From an uncultured Prevotella sp. (GTDB lineage Bacteria > Bacteroidota > Bacteroidia > Bacteroidales > Bacteroidaceae), in contig ONMG01000064.1 in assembly GCA_900318855.1 (NCBI GenBank), forward strand, positions 1 through 15,368: a stretch of 15,368 nt of DNA. The letters run 5' to 3'. The translations under genes were made by a program, and so were the position numbers. The notes below the pieces were generated by a model. That model saw only the letters and a program-made list of their open reading frames with translations. It did not search any database and was not told the origin of the DNA. Positions 6,423 to 13,911 of the stretch are shown one piece after another; positions within the stretch are counted from its first letter, which is position 1, and the number at the start of each line of letters is the position of its first letter.

Positions 6423-7271
6423 ATGAAGAAGTTACTAATCATTATCTGTTTGGCTACGCTGTGTGCACCTTCAGCAGTGGCACAGACGAGAGCTTTGGGG
6501 CCGCTCCATTCAGTCGACAGCCCACGGGAAGACTGGCTGCTTCCCGGCGACACCCTCTTTTCAGCCTCCGGCACAGTGGTCTATAAAGGTAAGCCCGTGA
6601 AGGCTACGCAGCCTACCACGGCCCTATCCATCATCCAACCGGCCCACGAAAGCAGACCGGCCGCATTCCGTTCTGTGGCCAGCACCGACAGTATCGGCCC
6701 CGGCGCAGTATGGGAACCCTACGCCATGTGGCCTTGGGGCCTGCACCGAGGACTCAACCTTCAACTCGGCCTCTCGGCTTTCATCACCCCCGGGCACGAC
6801 GCTCCTCACAGCGGAGGGTTCACCCAGTCGCTCAGCGCAGCCTACCTCACGCCCGTAACCAAAGACGGCAGACTATGGATGCTGGCTGGAGCACAAATGA
6901 ACAACATCAATTGGGGCAGCGACAACTACCGCGACGCCGGTCTCTACGCCATGGTGGGCTATCGCTTCAACGAGCATTGGCAGGCTTATGCCTACGGCAG
7001 GCTGTCACTGGCCGACAACTACAGCTCTTATTATAATAGGTATTATGGCTGTGGCCTGATGCCTTACGGTGCCTATATGCCCTGGTTCAGCTCCATGAAC
7101 TATGGCTTGGGGAGTATGGCACCTGGTGCCAATACGGTGGGAGCTGGTGTGGTCTACAGTCCCAATCACAATATCTCAATCGGTATCGAAGTGCAAGGAG
7201 CATGGTACAATAACGACCATACCCCGCGCTACAACAGACAGTATGACTACCCCGTTCCCGAGGTAAGATAA
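6423..7271 (+). CDS. Secreted protein, probable outer-membrane beta-barrel
   Basis: 282 aa. A clear signal peptide (MKKLLIIICLATLCAPSAVA, likely cut before Gln21). Residues ~25-95 are a low-complexity Pro/Ser/Thr region. From about residue 100 the sequence alternates in beta-strand fashion with many aromatic and Gly residues: GLNLQLGLSAFIT, GRLWMLAGAQMNNINWG, AGLYAMVGYRFNEHWQAYAY, a Tyr-rich stretch NYSSYYNRYYGCGL, and GAGVVYSPNHNISIGIEVQG. This looks like a small outer-membrane barrel of Bacteroidales type, but I recognise no named family. It does not end in the usual C-terminal aromatic, which weakens the barrel call. It is a single-gene unit, with a promoter directly upstream and a hairpin terminator 27 bases downstream. 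Confidence 0.78.
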   Translation: MKKLLIIICLATLCAPSAVAQTRALGPLHSVDSPREDWLLPGDTLFSASGTVVYKGKPVKATQPTTALSIIQPAHESRPAAFRSVASTDSIGPGAVWEPYAMWPWGLHRGLNLQLGLSAFITPGHDAPHSGGFTQSLSAAYLTPVTKDGRLWMLAGAQMNNINWGSDNYRDAGLYAMVGYRFNEHWQAYAYGRLSLADNYSSYYNRYYGCGLMPYGAYMPWFSSMNYGLGSMAPGANTVGAGVVYSPNHNISIGIEVQGAWYNNDHTPRYNRQYDYPVPEVR

Positions 7272-7297
7272 TCTGAAGACGGACGCAACTGACTATG

Positions 7298-7339
7298 GCG
7301 CCGGCAGGAATGACAGAGGGCTTCCCGCTGGCGCTTTTT
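7298..7339 (+). terminator. Intrinsic terminator after the beta-barrel-like gene
   Basis: GCGCCGGC (7298-7305) pairs with GCTGGCGC (7327-7334) with one G-U pair. The stem continues inward with GGAA/TTCC and is followed by TTTTT (7335-7339). It isolates the copper genes from upstream transcription. Confidence 0.75.
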
Positions 7340-7386
7340 CGTACCCGGGAGCTCAGAATCTTACAACTCTTGCCCAACATTCTGTA

Positions 7387-7417
7387 ATAGGACTATGGAA
7401 AGAAACCATTAACTTTG
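7387..7417 (+). promoter_or_regulatory. Promoter of copZ-copA, with possible operator
   Basis: A -7 box TAACTTTG (7410-7417) matches TAnnTTTG and would start transcription near 7422, about 20 bases before copZ. No TTTG-like -33 box is present 19-21 bp upstream. In that place are short inverted repeats, ATAG/CTAT (7387-7396) and ATGG/CCAT (7395-7398 and 7406-7409). A promoter lacking -33 fits one that needs an activator, possibly the AraC-type protein encoded at 9610-10173; this is inference. Confidence 0.5.
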
Positions 7418-7444
7418 CAGCCGTAAACATAAAGCAACAAGACA

Positions 7445-7657
7445 ATGGAAAAGAGAACTTTTAATGTGAGCGGCATGAAGTGCCCGCACTGCAAAGCTAA
7501 TGTAGAGAATGTACTTAAAGCACTCAACGGCGTCCAGGATGCCGTGGCCGACGTAGAAAATAAGAATGTCACTGTGGAGTACGACAGCAACCTCGTCGAT
7601 GAAAGACAACTCAAGGACGCTGTCGACGGAAGTGGAAGATACGAGCTCAGCCTATGA
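7445..7657 (+). CDS. copZ: Copper chaperone, HMA domain (CopZ-like)
   Basis: 70 aa, a single heavy-metal-associated domain. The metal loop GMKCPHC is at about residues 10-16, with the two Cys expected to bind Cu(I). The rest follows the beta-alpha-beta-beta-alpha-beta pattern of Atx1/CopZ proteins (ANVENVLKALNGV, then DVENKNVTVEYDSNLVDE). It should carry copper in the cytoplasm and hand it to the pump encoded next. Its stop codon overlaps the copA start by 4 bases (ATGA), so the two are probably translationally coupled and made in related amounts. Mercury or zinc binding is possible from the motif alone, but the neighbouring Cu-type pump favours copper. Confidence 0.88.
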   Translation: MEKRTFNVSGMKCPHCKANVENVLKALNGVQDAVADVENKNVTVEYDSNLVDERQLKDAVDGSGRYELSL

Positions 7658-9576
7658 CGACAAAGAAGAACATACCTGTAGTGGGAATGGCGTGTGCCTC
7701 GTGCGCAGCCAATGTGGAGCGCTGTCTGAATGGGCTCGACGGAGTGGAGCAGGCGTCGGTCAACCTCGCTGCCCGCTCGGCTCTTGTCGACTACGACCCG
7801 GACAAGGTGACGCCGGCACAGATGAAGAAAGCAGTCAACGGTATCGGCTACGACCTCGTGGTAGAACCCGGACGCAGCGCTGAGACCATTCAGCGGCGCG
7901 CTTACTCACTGCTGCGACGCCACGCCGCCCTCTCCTGGATTCTGGCAGTGGCTGTGATGGCCATATCTATGGGCTGGATCAACTTAGGCAGCAAGGCTGT
8001 GAACTTGCAGACCAGCATGCTCTTAGCTCTTGCCAACTTACTCATCTGCGGTCGGCAGTTCTACTCCACCGCATGGAAACAGCTAAAGCACGGTTCGGCC
8101 AACATGGACACCCTTGTGGCACTGAGCACAGTCATCAGCTTTCTGTTCAGCGTTTTCAATACTTTTTGGGGTGATGCCGTGTGGACTTCCAAAGGCATAG
8201 AATGGGGCACTTACTATGATGCCAGCGTGATGATTATCACCTTTGTCCTCACCGGCAGGCTGCTGGAGGAGAAAGCCAAGGACGGAACGGCCTCATCCAT
8301 TCGGCAGCTCATGGGCATGGCTCCCAAAACAGCCCACATCGTGGACGGCAACAGGATAGAGGAAGTGCCTATATCAACAATTGAGGTGGGCGATATTCTT
8401 GAGGTGCGGCCCGGAGAAAAGGTGCCCGTCGATGGTGAGGTTATCAGTGCTGAAAGCTTTATGACCCCCGACGCTGCCTACGTGGACGAAAGCATGATAA
8501 CGGGTGAACCGAATCCGGCTGAGAAGAAGAAGGGAGCGAAAGTGTTGGCGGGAACCATTCCCAGTCAGGGGAAGTTCCGCATGAGGGCCCGACAAATCGG
8601 CGAGCACACAGCACTCGCACAGATTATCCGCATGGTGCAGGAAGCTCAGGGCAGCAAGGCGCCTGTTCAACGAATCGTCGACAAGGCCGCGATGGTGTTC
8701 GTGCCGGTAGTGGCGGGATTGGCATTGATTACGTTCATCCTCTGGTGGGCAATCGGTGGCAACGACGCATTGCCTCATGCTCTGCTCTCGGCAGTAGCTG
8801 TACTTGTCATCGCCTGCCCCTGCGCCATGGGACTTGCCACTCCGACAGCCCTGATGGTGGGCATCGGTAAGGCTGCACAAGACAAGATACTCATCAAGGA
8901 TGCTACAGCACTCGAGAGCCTGCGCAAAGTGAACGCCCTCGTTGCCGACAAGACAGGAACTCTCACCTTGCCCAACCGCAACATCGACTTCACTAAATCG
9001 GACTCGCTGCCTTTGGAGGAGCGCGAATCGCTGAAGCCACATGCCCATGAGGCCATGGAAGACTTGCAGAAAGAGGGAATAGAGGTCTACATGATGAGTG
9101 GCGACAAGGAAGAGGCTGCACGCTATTGGGCTCAGAAGGCCGGCATTCAGCACTATAAAAGCAAGGTGATGCCTCAGGACAAGGAGAATCTGGTGAAGCA
9201 GCTGCAGAGCGAGCACAAGACCGTGGCGATGATCGGCGACGGCATCAACGACACTCAGGCGCTGGCTCAAGCCGACGTGAGTATTGCCATCGGCAAAGGC
9301 ACCGATGTGGCTATGGACGTGGCTCAAGTCACCCTGATGAGCGACGACCTCAGCGTGCTTCCAAAGGCCATAAAACTGAGTCGGAGCACCGTAAGGATGA
9401 TATGGGAGAACCTCTTCTGGGCTTTCATATACAACCTGGTGTGCATCCCGCTGGCAGCCGGACTGCCCTATGCGTTCGGAGTCGACTTCCAGATTACACC
9501 TATATGGGCAAGCGCCCTGATGGCCTTCTCCAGTGTGAGCGTAGTTCTCAACAGTCTACGACTCAAACTGAAGTAA
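7654..9576 (+). CDS. copA: Cu(I)-type P1B-ATPase lacking the nucleotide-binding domain
   Basis: 640 aa, predicted to export Cu(I) across the inner membrane. In order: an HMA domain with GMACASC (11-17); membrane segments from about 80; the A-domain with DESMITGEP (TGE at 283-285); the CPC transport motif (388-390); the phosphorylation motif DKTGTLT (Asp432); MSGD (Asp484) where TGD is usual; GDGIND (528-533); and final helices with YN and MAFSSVSVV, the Cu(I)-type TM7/TM8 signatures. Asp432 to Asp529 is 97 residues, whereas Archaeoglobus CopA has about 190. The missing part is the whole N-domain, including the SEHP and GxG nucleotide-binding motifs; a short LPNRNIDFTKS link takes its place. 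The reading frame is intact and P-domain motifs on both sides are kept, so it does not look like a simple pseudogene. Activity is uncertain. Confidence 0.9.
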   Translation: MTTKKNIPVVGMACASCAANVERCLNGLDGVEQASVNLAARSALVDYDPDKVTPAQMKKAVNGIGYDLVVEPGRSAETIQRRAYSLLRRHAALSWILAVAVMAISMGWINLGSKAVNLQTSMLLALANLLICGRQFYSTAWKQLKHGSANMDTLVALSTVISFLFSVFNTFWGDAVWTSKGIEWGTYYDASVMIITFVLTGRLLEEKAKDGTASSIRQLMGMAPKTAHIVDGNRIEEVPISTIEVGDILEVRPGEKVPVDGEVISAESFMTPDAAYVDESMITGEPNPAEKKKGAKVLAGTIPSQGKFRMRARQIGEHTALAQIIRMVQEAQGSKAPVQRIVDKAAMVFVPVVAGLALITFILWWAIGGNDALPHALLSAVAVLVIACPCAMGLATPTALMVGIGKAAQDKILIKDATALESLRKVNALVADKTGTLTLPNRNIDFTKSDSLPLEERESLKPHAHEAMEDLQKEGIEVYMMSGDKEEAARYWAQKAGIQHYKSKVMPQDKENLVKQLQSEHKTVAMIGDGINDTQALAQADVSIAIGKGTDVAMDVAQVTLMSDDLSVLPKAIKLSRSTVRMIWENLFWAFIYNLVCIPLAAGLPYAFGVDFQITPIWASALMAFSSVSVVLNSLRLKLK

Positions 9577-9609
9577 GCCGCCATCGAAAAACTGAAGGTG
9601 AAAGAAGAG

Positions 9610-10173
9610 TCAGAGCTGGTCAATGGACTTGCGCTTACCCTTCTTTCCTTCCTTATATTCGGTAGGGGTCATATGGACAACCCCACGGAACTGGTTCGAC
9701 AAATAGGCCACACTGGAGTAATGAAGTTTATCGGCTATCTGAGAAAGAGTGAGCTCACCATCGTCGATAAGCTCCTTCACACGTTCAACGCGCTGAAAGA
9801 TGTAATAGCGCTCAATGGTCATTCCCGTGAACTCACTAAACACCTTACTAAGCGTACTGTATTCCAAGTGGAGCTGCTCTGAGATATAAGTGGACAGATT
9901 AGGCTGTTCCTTTCCTTCGGGATAGCGCACCAAGCTCCGCACTGCCGTCTTGATACCCTCCACGGCACGCTCACGACGACTCTTGAGCAACTGAAAGCCC
10001 AGCTGCTCCAGCTGCTCATTGAGCTGACGCTTGCGCTGAGCGTCCACGGGGCCCTCAACACTCACTTTCCCAAGGTCGACCTCTAAGGGCGTCAGCCCCA
10101 CTGAGAGCAAAGCACTTTTCACCGCCATCTTGCAGCGGTCACACACCATATTCTTGATATATAGGATGGCCAT
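9610..10173 (-). CDS. AraC-family regulator with N-terminal HMA (metal-binding) domain
   Basis: 187 aa from the chosen start at 10173; a longer frame to 10248 would overlap the SIMPL gene and adds no domain-like sequence. Residues 1-65 are HMA-like with the loop NMVCDRC (Cys11, Cys14). Residues ~75-175 form an AraC-type DNA-binding domain with two helix-turn-helix units: LSTYISEQLHLEYSTLSKVF and LTLSQIADKLHYSSVAYLSN, then the typical F-x-PxEY-like ending MTPTEY. It probably senses Cu(I) and controls copZ-copA, whose 3' end it faces convergently with 33 bases between. It is the third gene of a minus-strand run after the rhamnosidase-like and SIMPL genes (20 bases after the latter), so its expression may be tied to them. 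The metal and targets are inferred. Confidence 0.85.
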   Translation of the reverse strand: MAILYIKNMVCDRCKMAVKSALLSVGLTPLEVDLGKVSVEGPVDAQRKRQLNEQLEQLGFQLLKSRRERAVEGIKTAVRSLVRYPEGKEQPNLSTYISEQLHLEYSTLSKVFSEFTGMTIERYYIFQRVERVKELIDDGELTLSQIADKLHYSSVAYLSNQFRGVVHMTPTEYKEGKKGKRKSIDQL

Positions 10174-10193
10174 TGACGTAACAGGGTTAGAAA

Positions 10194-10907
10194 TTAGTCC
10201 TTGAGCGAGTAGGTGATAGTGGTCACCACTCTCACTTTCTTTATCCAAGGAGTATTAGAATCACGGTCTTCGATGGAAAACTGTCCCTGATCGGCCGACA
10301 CAATCTTGTTGAGCTGGCTGTGGGAGTTGGTGGCAAACTGCGTTGCGGTCTTCTCGGCATTGGCAATGGCCTCCTCCATCATCTTGGGCTTCATTGAGGT
10401 GAATGACACATACTCATACTTTACCGGATTGTCGTATCCGCCGTCGACCACTGCTATTCCTTCACGCAAGAGCTCACCCTGCCGGTTGATGAGTCCACGC
10501 ACGAGGTTCACATTGCGTGACGTCACCGTGATGACAGTTGTGATGTTATAGCGGTAGCCTCGGTTGTTCTGATTATACTGGTCGGCATTCAAATCAACAA
10601 CTTGCGGGGCTCCCACACTGATTTCGCCAGGCTTCACACCACCTGCAATAAGAAAATGGCGAATGGCCTTCTGAGTGGTTCCAATGCTGTTGTAAAGCTC
10701 GGGCAGACTGTTGCCCAGCTCCTTGGACACAATGGGCCACGTAACCTTGTCGGCTGCCACCTCCTTCTCGGCCAATCCCTTCACAGTGACCTTGCGATCC
10801 TTATTCGCAAAATCATCAATGCCTCCCTTGACGCACAGCCCCAGGAGCAGAAGCCCCAATGCAACTATCGCTGCAGGGAGCCAGTAAGAGTCTTTCTTTA
10901 GTTCCAT
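10194..10907 (-). CDS. SIMPL-domain (DUF541) protein, membrane-anchored
   Basis: 237 aa. A hydrophobic segment at about residues 10-27 (WLPAAIVALGLLLLGLCV) acts as a signal anchor, so the rest is probably periplasmic. The body is a SIMPL/DUF541 domain: the start KVTVKGLAEKEVAADKVTWP, the middle ITTVITVTSRNVNLVRGLIN and the end KVRVVTTITYSL fit the family, which includes E. coli YggE. The biochemical role of the family is not established; oxidative-stress effects are reported for YggE. Its start lies inside the end of the rhamnosidase-like gene (10-base overlap), indicating coupling. No metal motif is visible, despite the neighbouring copper genes. Confidence 0.85.
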   Translation of the reverse strand: MELKKDSYWLPAAIVALGLLLLGLCVKGGIDDFANKDRKVTVKGLAEKEVAADKVTWPIVSKELGNSLPELYNSIGTTQKAIRHFLIAGGVKPGEISVGAPQVVDLNADQYNQNNRGYRYNITTVITVTSRNVNLVRGLINRQGELLREGIAVVDGGYDNPVKYEYVSFTSMKPKMMEEAIANAEKTATQFATNSHSQLNKIVSADQGQFSIEDRDSNTPWIKKVRVVTTITYSLKD

Positions 10908-12691
10908 GATTCAATCTTTACATTAGTTATTCTATTGTTAACAGCTACCTGACGTGGCTTGGTCACCTCGCCACTGATGTTCCCCTTGGCATCCTGCACG
11001 AAATGCACCTTGATAAGGCCATAAGGGGTCGGATAGGTGCCTTCCACAAAATGCAAATCACCCAAATGCGGGTCAATGGTCACGGTCTTGCAGCCCGGCT
11101 CCACAGGCATAATGCCCAACACATAGTGCGACATCCACGCTGTCGGTCCCGAAGCCCAACCATGGCAAAGACTATGACGGAAACCTGGATAACAGTAGGC
11201 ACCATAATCCCCGATATTCTTCTTTCCAGGGTCACCCAGCTCATCAATACGGTTGGTGCCTTTCATCCAGTCAAGGCTGAAATCCTCCCAGAAGGTAGTG
11301 GCTCCCATATCCAGCATACCTCCCCAATATTTGCGTATCACATTGAGCGCCTCCTTATACTGTCCAGCCATGGCTTCAGCGATAAGCATATAATAACCAT
11401 AGAAGGTGGAGAAGCCTTGCTCGTGACCTTTGACAAGATACCCCTTGAAGGCCTTGTCAGGCTGCATGATGCCTGCTATGGTCATCAGAGCGGCTGCCTG
11501 CTTGAGCGACTGGGGCTTGGAAAGATTCTTTTCCACCCGGCCTACTATCCTGCGGCATTCGGCAGCATGACTATCATCTCCCCACAGGTTGCATAAATAC
11601 TCGGCATCCTTCATGGCCCAGACGAGCAAAGCGTGGACTCCTATCTTCACACCCTCCTTATCCGGCGAAGAGGGCCAATCGAGGAAATAGTCACCATGGA
11701 CTACCCCTTTAGAATCTGTCACCTGGTCAAAACGCTCAATCAACCCAAGAATGTAGTCACGGTGACGATTGAGCAAAGCACTGTCACCACACTGCATATA
11801 CCAGTCATGGTGCTGGATGATGTACCACATGGAGTAAGGCATCATGCCATTGAGCCACTGGGGAAGGGGATACTGTTGAACGGCAAGGTCGAGCGTGCGG
11901 CTCACAACGTCGTTATTGCCGAAGACTACACCGATGGTGGATGTCTCCGGATGCATGTCGCCCAACCAAATCAGACGGTCGCGCTTTATGCCATCCCAAA
12001 TGTACTCTTGCATGTTCAGATGCACCGTCCATGCTCCTGTCATCCAAATACTGTCAAGCCGAGAATCACTGGAATGGAATGAGCCTAAATAAGGAATATC
12101 ACGATAGCGAAGCACAGCCATAGCCTCGCGTATAGAGCAGCTCACTCCCTTACGGAGCAGGTCGATACGAACAAACCGGAAACCGGTATTGCCTATCTCG
12201 AACTGACCGTCACGGGGGATTTCCACTATGATATCACGCTTAGCATGATCGTCTGTTGAATAACCTATAAGTCCTTCGGAATTATGCGTCTCACTGAAAC
12301 ACTCCTGTACCGACTCTCCGAAACGGATTCTGACTAAAGAAGGCTCAGGACGTGAACTGCTCGCCATAACAAGCTTAAGCCCACCATGCAACTCACTACC
12401 ATAGTCGAGCAACACCGAGGCGGTGTCTTTACCGACACTCTTCAGCCGACATGCCATTTGCTGACGTGACATCTCTGCCTGCCCGGTACCATTACGGAGT
12501 AGTTGAGCTTCATTATCCACTTCGCCTTGTTTCCAAAGAACACGCTTGGGGGTTACGAAGACACGCTGCATCCCATCTGCACGCATTCTAGTTGACGCAT
12601 CTTTCAAAACAGGGGGCACACCAGCCCACAATGCAATTACAGGCAACTGCAACATGAGCCCAATGATAATAATTCTCCGTAGATTTTCCAT
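10898..12691 (-). CDS. Alpha-L-rhamnosidase-like glycoside hydrolase (GH78-related)
   Basis: 597 aa from the start at 12691. The frame extends to 12769, but the promoter at 12737-12769 lies within that extension, and the chosen Met opens a signal peptide (MENLRRIIIIGLMLQLPVIA). After a beta-rich N-terminal part, residues ~205-530 match an (alpha/alpha)6 barrel. Its key motif IWDGIKRDRLIWLGDMHPE (about 231-249) corresponds to the conserved acidic-residue region of GH78. A C-terminal beta-domain follows, with GASGP-like HGWASGPTAWMSHYVLGI and VEPGCKTVTIDPHLGDL. It probably removes terminal L-rhamnose from exported or dietary glycans in the periplasm. No SusC/SusD pair is in the window, so this is not a typical polysaccharide-utilisation locus here. 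Specificity is uncertain. Confidence 0.82.
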   Translation of the reverse strand: MENLRRIIIIGLMLQLPVIALWAGVPPVLKDASTRMRADGMQRVFVTPKRVLWKQGEVDNEAQLLRNGTGQAEMSRQQMACRLKSVGKDTASVLLDYGSELHGGLKLVMASSSRPEPSLVRIRFGESVQECFSETHNSEGLIGYSTDDHAKRDIIVEIPRDGQFEIGNTGFRFVRIDLLRKGVSCSIREAMAVLRYRDIPYLGSFHSSDSRLDSIWMTGAWTVHLNMQEYIWDGIKRDRLIWLGDMHPETSTIGVVFGNNDVVSRTLDLAVQQYPLPQWLNGMMPYSMWYIIQHHDWYMQCGDSALLNRHRDYILGLIERFDQVTDSKGVVHGDYFLDWPSSPDKEGVKIGVHALLVWAMKDAEYLCNLWGDDSHAAECRRIVGRVEKNLSKPQSLKQAAALMTIAGIMQPDKAFKGYLVKGHEQGFSTFYGYYMLIAEAMAGQYKEALNVIRKYWGGMLDMGATTFWEDFSLDWMKGTNRIDELGDPGKKNIGDYGAYCYPGFRHSLCHGWASGPTAWMSHYVLGIMPVEPGCKTVTIDPHLGDLHFVEGTYPTPYGLIKVHFVQDAKGNISGEVTKPRQVAVNNRITNVKIESWN

Positions 12692-12736
12692 TAGGGTATT
12701 ATCTATAATAGCAATTGTTAAAGTCACATTCCGGTG

Positions 12737-12769
12737 CAAAGATATAAAATATATAGCTCGAAGAGCCAA
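12737..12769 (-). promoter_or_regulatory. Promoter of the rhamnosidase-SIMPL-regulator operon
   Basis: On the minus strand the -7 box TATCTTTG (12744-12737) matches TAnnTTTG, with TTGG (12769-12766) 21 bp upstream. The expected start is near 12730, about 40 bases before the chosen ATG at 12691, which supports that start over the longer frame. Confidence 0.65.
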
Positions 12770-12808
12770 TTCCTCTCACCTTTTTTCATTATTTAGAAAA
12801 GATAATTG

Positions 12809-12816
12809 TATTTTTG
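12809..12816 (+). promoter_or_regulatory. -7 promoter element of mutY
   Basis: TATTTTTG matches TAnnTTTG and ends only 4 bases before the ATG at 12821, so the transcript is predicted to be leaderless. The -33 region is a poor match (T-rich, around 12784-12788). This makes the upstream ATG at 12806 unlikely as a start. Confidence 0.55.
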
Positions 12817-12820
12817 CACC

Positions 12821-13849
12821 ATGACATTACGACTGCATCCCTTCACCTCCCAACTTCTAAAGTGGTATGAAGCAAATGGCCGCGACCTACCCTGGCGCCA
12901 CACTCACGATGCCTATGCTATTTGGCTAAGTGAAATCATCCTTCAGCAAACACGCATTGCCCAAGGCCTTCCGTATTGGCAACGATTCATGGAAACCTAT
13001 CCCAGCGTGGATGCCCTGGCATCAGCCTCAGAAGATGAAATCCTACGACTTTGGCAAGGTTTAGGATACTATTCCAGGGCTCGGCATCTCCATGAAGCAG
13101 CAAAACAGATCGTCGAGTGTGGACATTTCCCCACCACATATGAGGACATCAGAAAACTAAGTGGTATCGGCCCGTATACTGCTGCAGCCATCGCCTCACT
13201 CGCATTCGGTGAAGCCAAGCCGGCAATTGACGGAAATGCATACCGAGTGCTTTCACGATACTTTGGAATAACAACCCCCATTGATACCACAAAAGGGAAA
13301 GCTGAGTTCCAAGAGTTGGGACACATGTTGATTCCTGCCGATAAGCCGGGGGCCTACAACCAGGCTGTTATGGACTTCGGCTCCCTGCAATGCACCCCTA
13401 AAAATTCCTTATGCTCCACATGCCCTCTCAAGATGAGTTGTGCCGCATTTGCAGAAGGCTGTGTCGAGACGCTTCCAAAGAAAAGTAAGCGCACGGCGGT
13501 CAAGGAACGCCGGTTGACCTACATCTATATAAGGTATAAAGAAATGACTGCCCTCCACCGCCGACCAGGAGGCGACATTCTGCAAGGTCTGTGGGAACCG
13601 TTCATCGTAGAGGGTGCTGATTTTCCGAAGTTCAAAGGCCGACTACAGCTGCTGGCCAAAGATGTCAGACATCTCCTCACTCACCGCATCTTACTTGCAG
13701 ACTTCTTTTTGCTTGATGCAACAACAAGACCTCACCTACCTGGTGACTTTATTTGGATAAATGAGTCGCAGCTTGACAATTATGCCAAGCCACAACTCTT
13801 CTGCCGGTTACTCTCTATACTGAACAACCAGCCAGAAGCTGCTCCTTAG
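12821..13849 (+). CDS. mutY: A/G-specific adenine glycosylase
   Basis: 342 aa. It removes adenine mispaired with 8-oxoguanine in base-excision repair. The start at 12821 is chosen because the in-frame ATG at 12806 falls upstream of the -7 box. Seen in order: WLSEIILQQTR with the catalytic Glu38; the helix-hairpin-helix LSGIGPYTAAAIASLAFG (about 113-130); PAIDGNAYRV with the catalytic Asp137; and the iron-sulfur motif C-x6-C-x2-C-x5-C (Cys191, 198, 201, 207). The C-terminal part (about 225-340, ERRLTYIYIRY, RRPGGDILQGLWEPF) is the NUDIX-like domain that recognises 8-oxoG. Length and motifs are normal. It is a single gene, divergent from the rhamnosidase operon and convergent with the epimerase-like gene. 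Confidence 0.95.
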   Translation: MTLRLHPFTSQLLKWYEANGRDLPWRHTHDAYAIWLSEIILQQTRIAQGLPYWQRFMETYPSVDALASASEDEILRLWQGLGYYSRARHLHEAAKQIVECGHFPTTYEDIRKLSGIGPYTAAAIASLAFGEAKPAIDGNAYRVLSRYFGITTPIDTTKGKAEFQELGHMLIPADKPGAYNQAVMDFGSLQCTPKNSLCSTCPLKMSCAAFAEGCVETLPKKSKRTAVKERRLTYIYIRYKEMTALHRRPGGDILQGLWEPFIVEGADFPKFKGRLQLLAKDVRHLLTHRILLADFFLLDATTRPHLPGDFIWINESQLDNYAKPQLFCRLLSILNNQPEAAP

Positions 13850-13885
13850 CCAAGACATGGAAGGCATGCAAGCGAGAATTCTTAG

Positions 13886-13911
13886 GCCGCTATCGAATAT
13901 AGGATAGTGGC
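13886..13911. terminator. Hairpin between convergent mutY and epimerase-like genes
   Basis: GCCGCTATC (13886-13894) pairs with GATAGTGGC (13903-13911), with one G-U pair in the plus-strand RNA and an 8-base loop. It sits between two convergent stop codons, so it could end transcripts from both sides. There is no U-run on either strand, so it would be a weak or protein-assisted terminator. Confidence 0.45.

Noticed and set aside
8374..9327. A 317-codon open frame on the minus strand inside copA
   Set aside because: It is antisense to conserved CopA motifs (CPC, DKTGTLT, GDGIND), with no protein-like pattern of its own.
10174..10248. 25-residue N-terminal extension of the AraC-type regulator
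   Set aside because: It would overlap the SIMPL coding end and adds no HMA or other domain sequence; the HMA domain begins directly after the Met at 10173.
12692..12769. 26-residue N-terminal extension of the rhamnosidase-like protein
   Set aside because: The promoter lies within it, and the signal peptide begins only at the Met at 12691.
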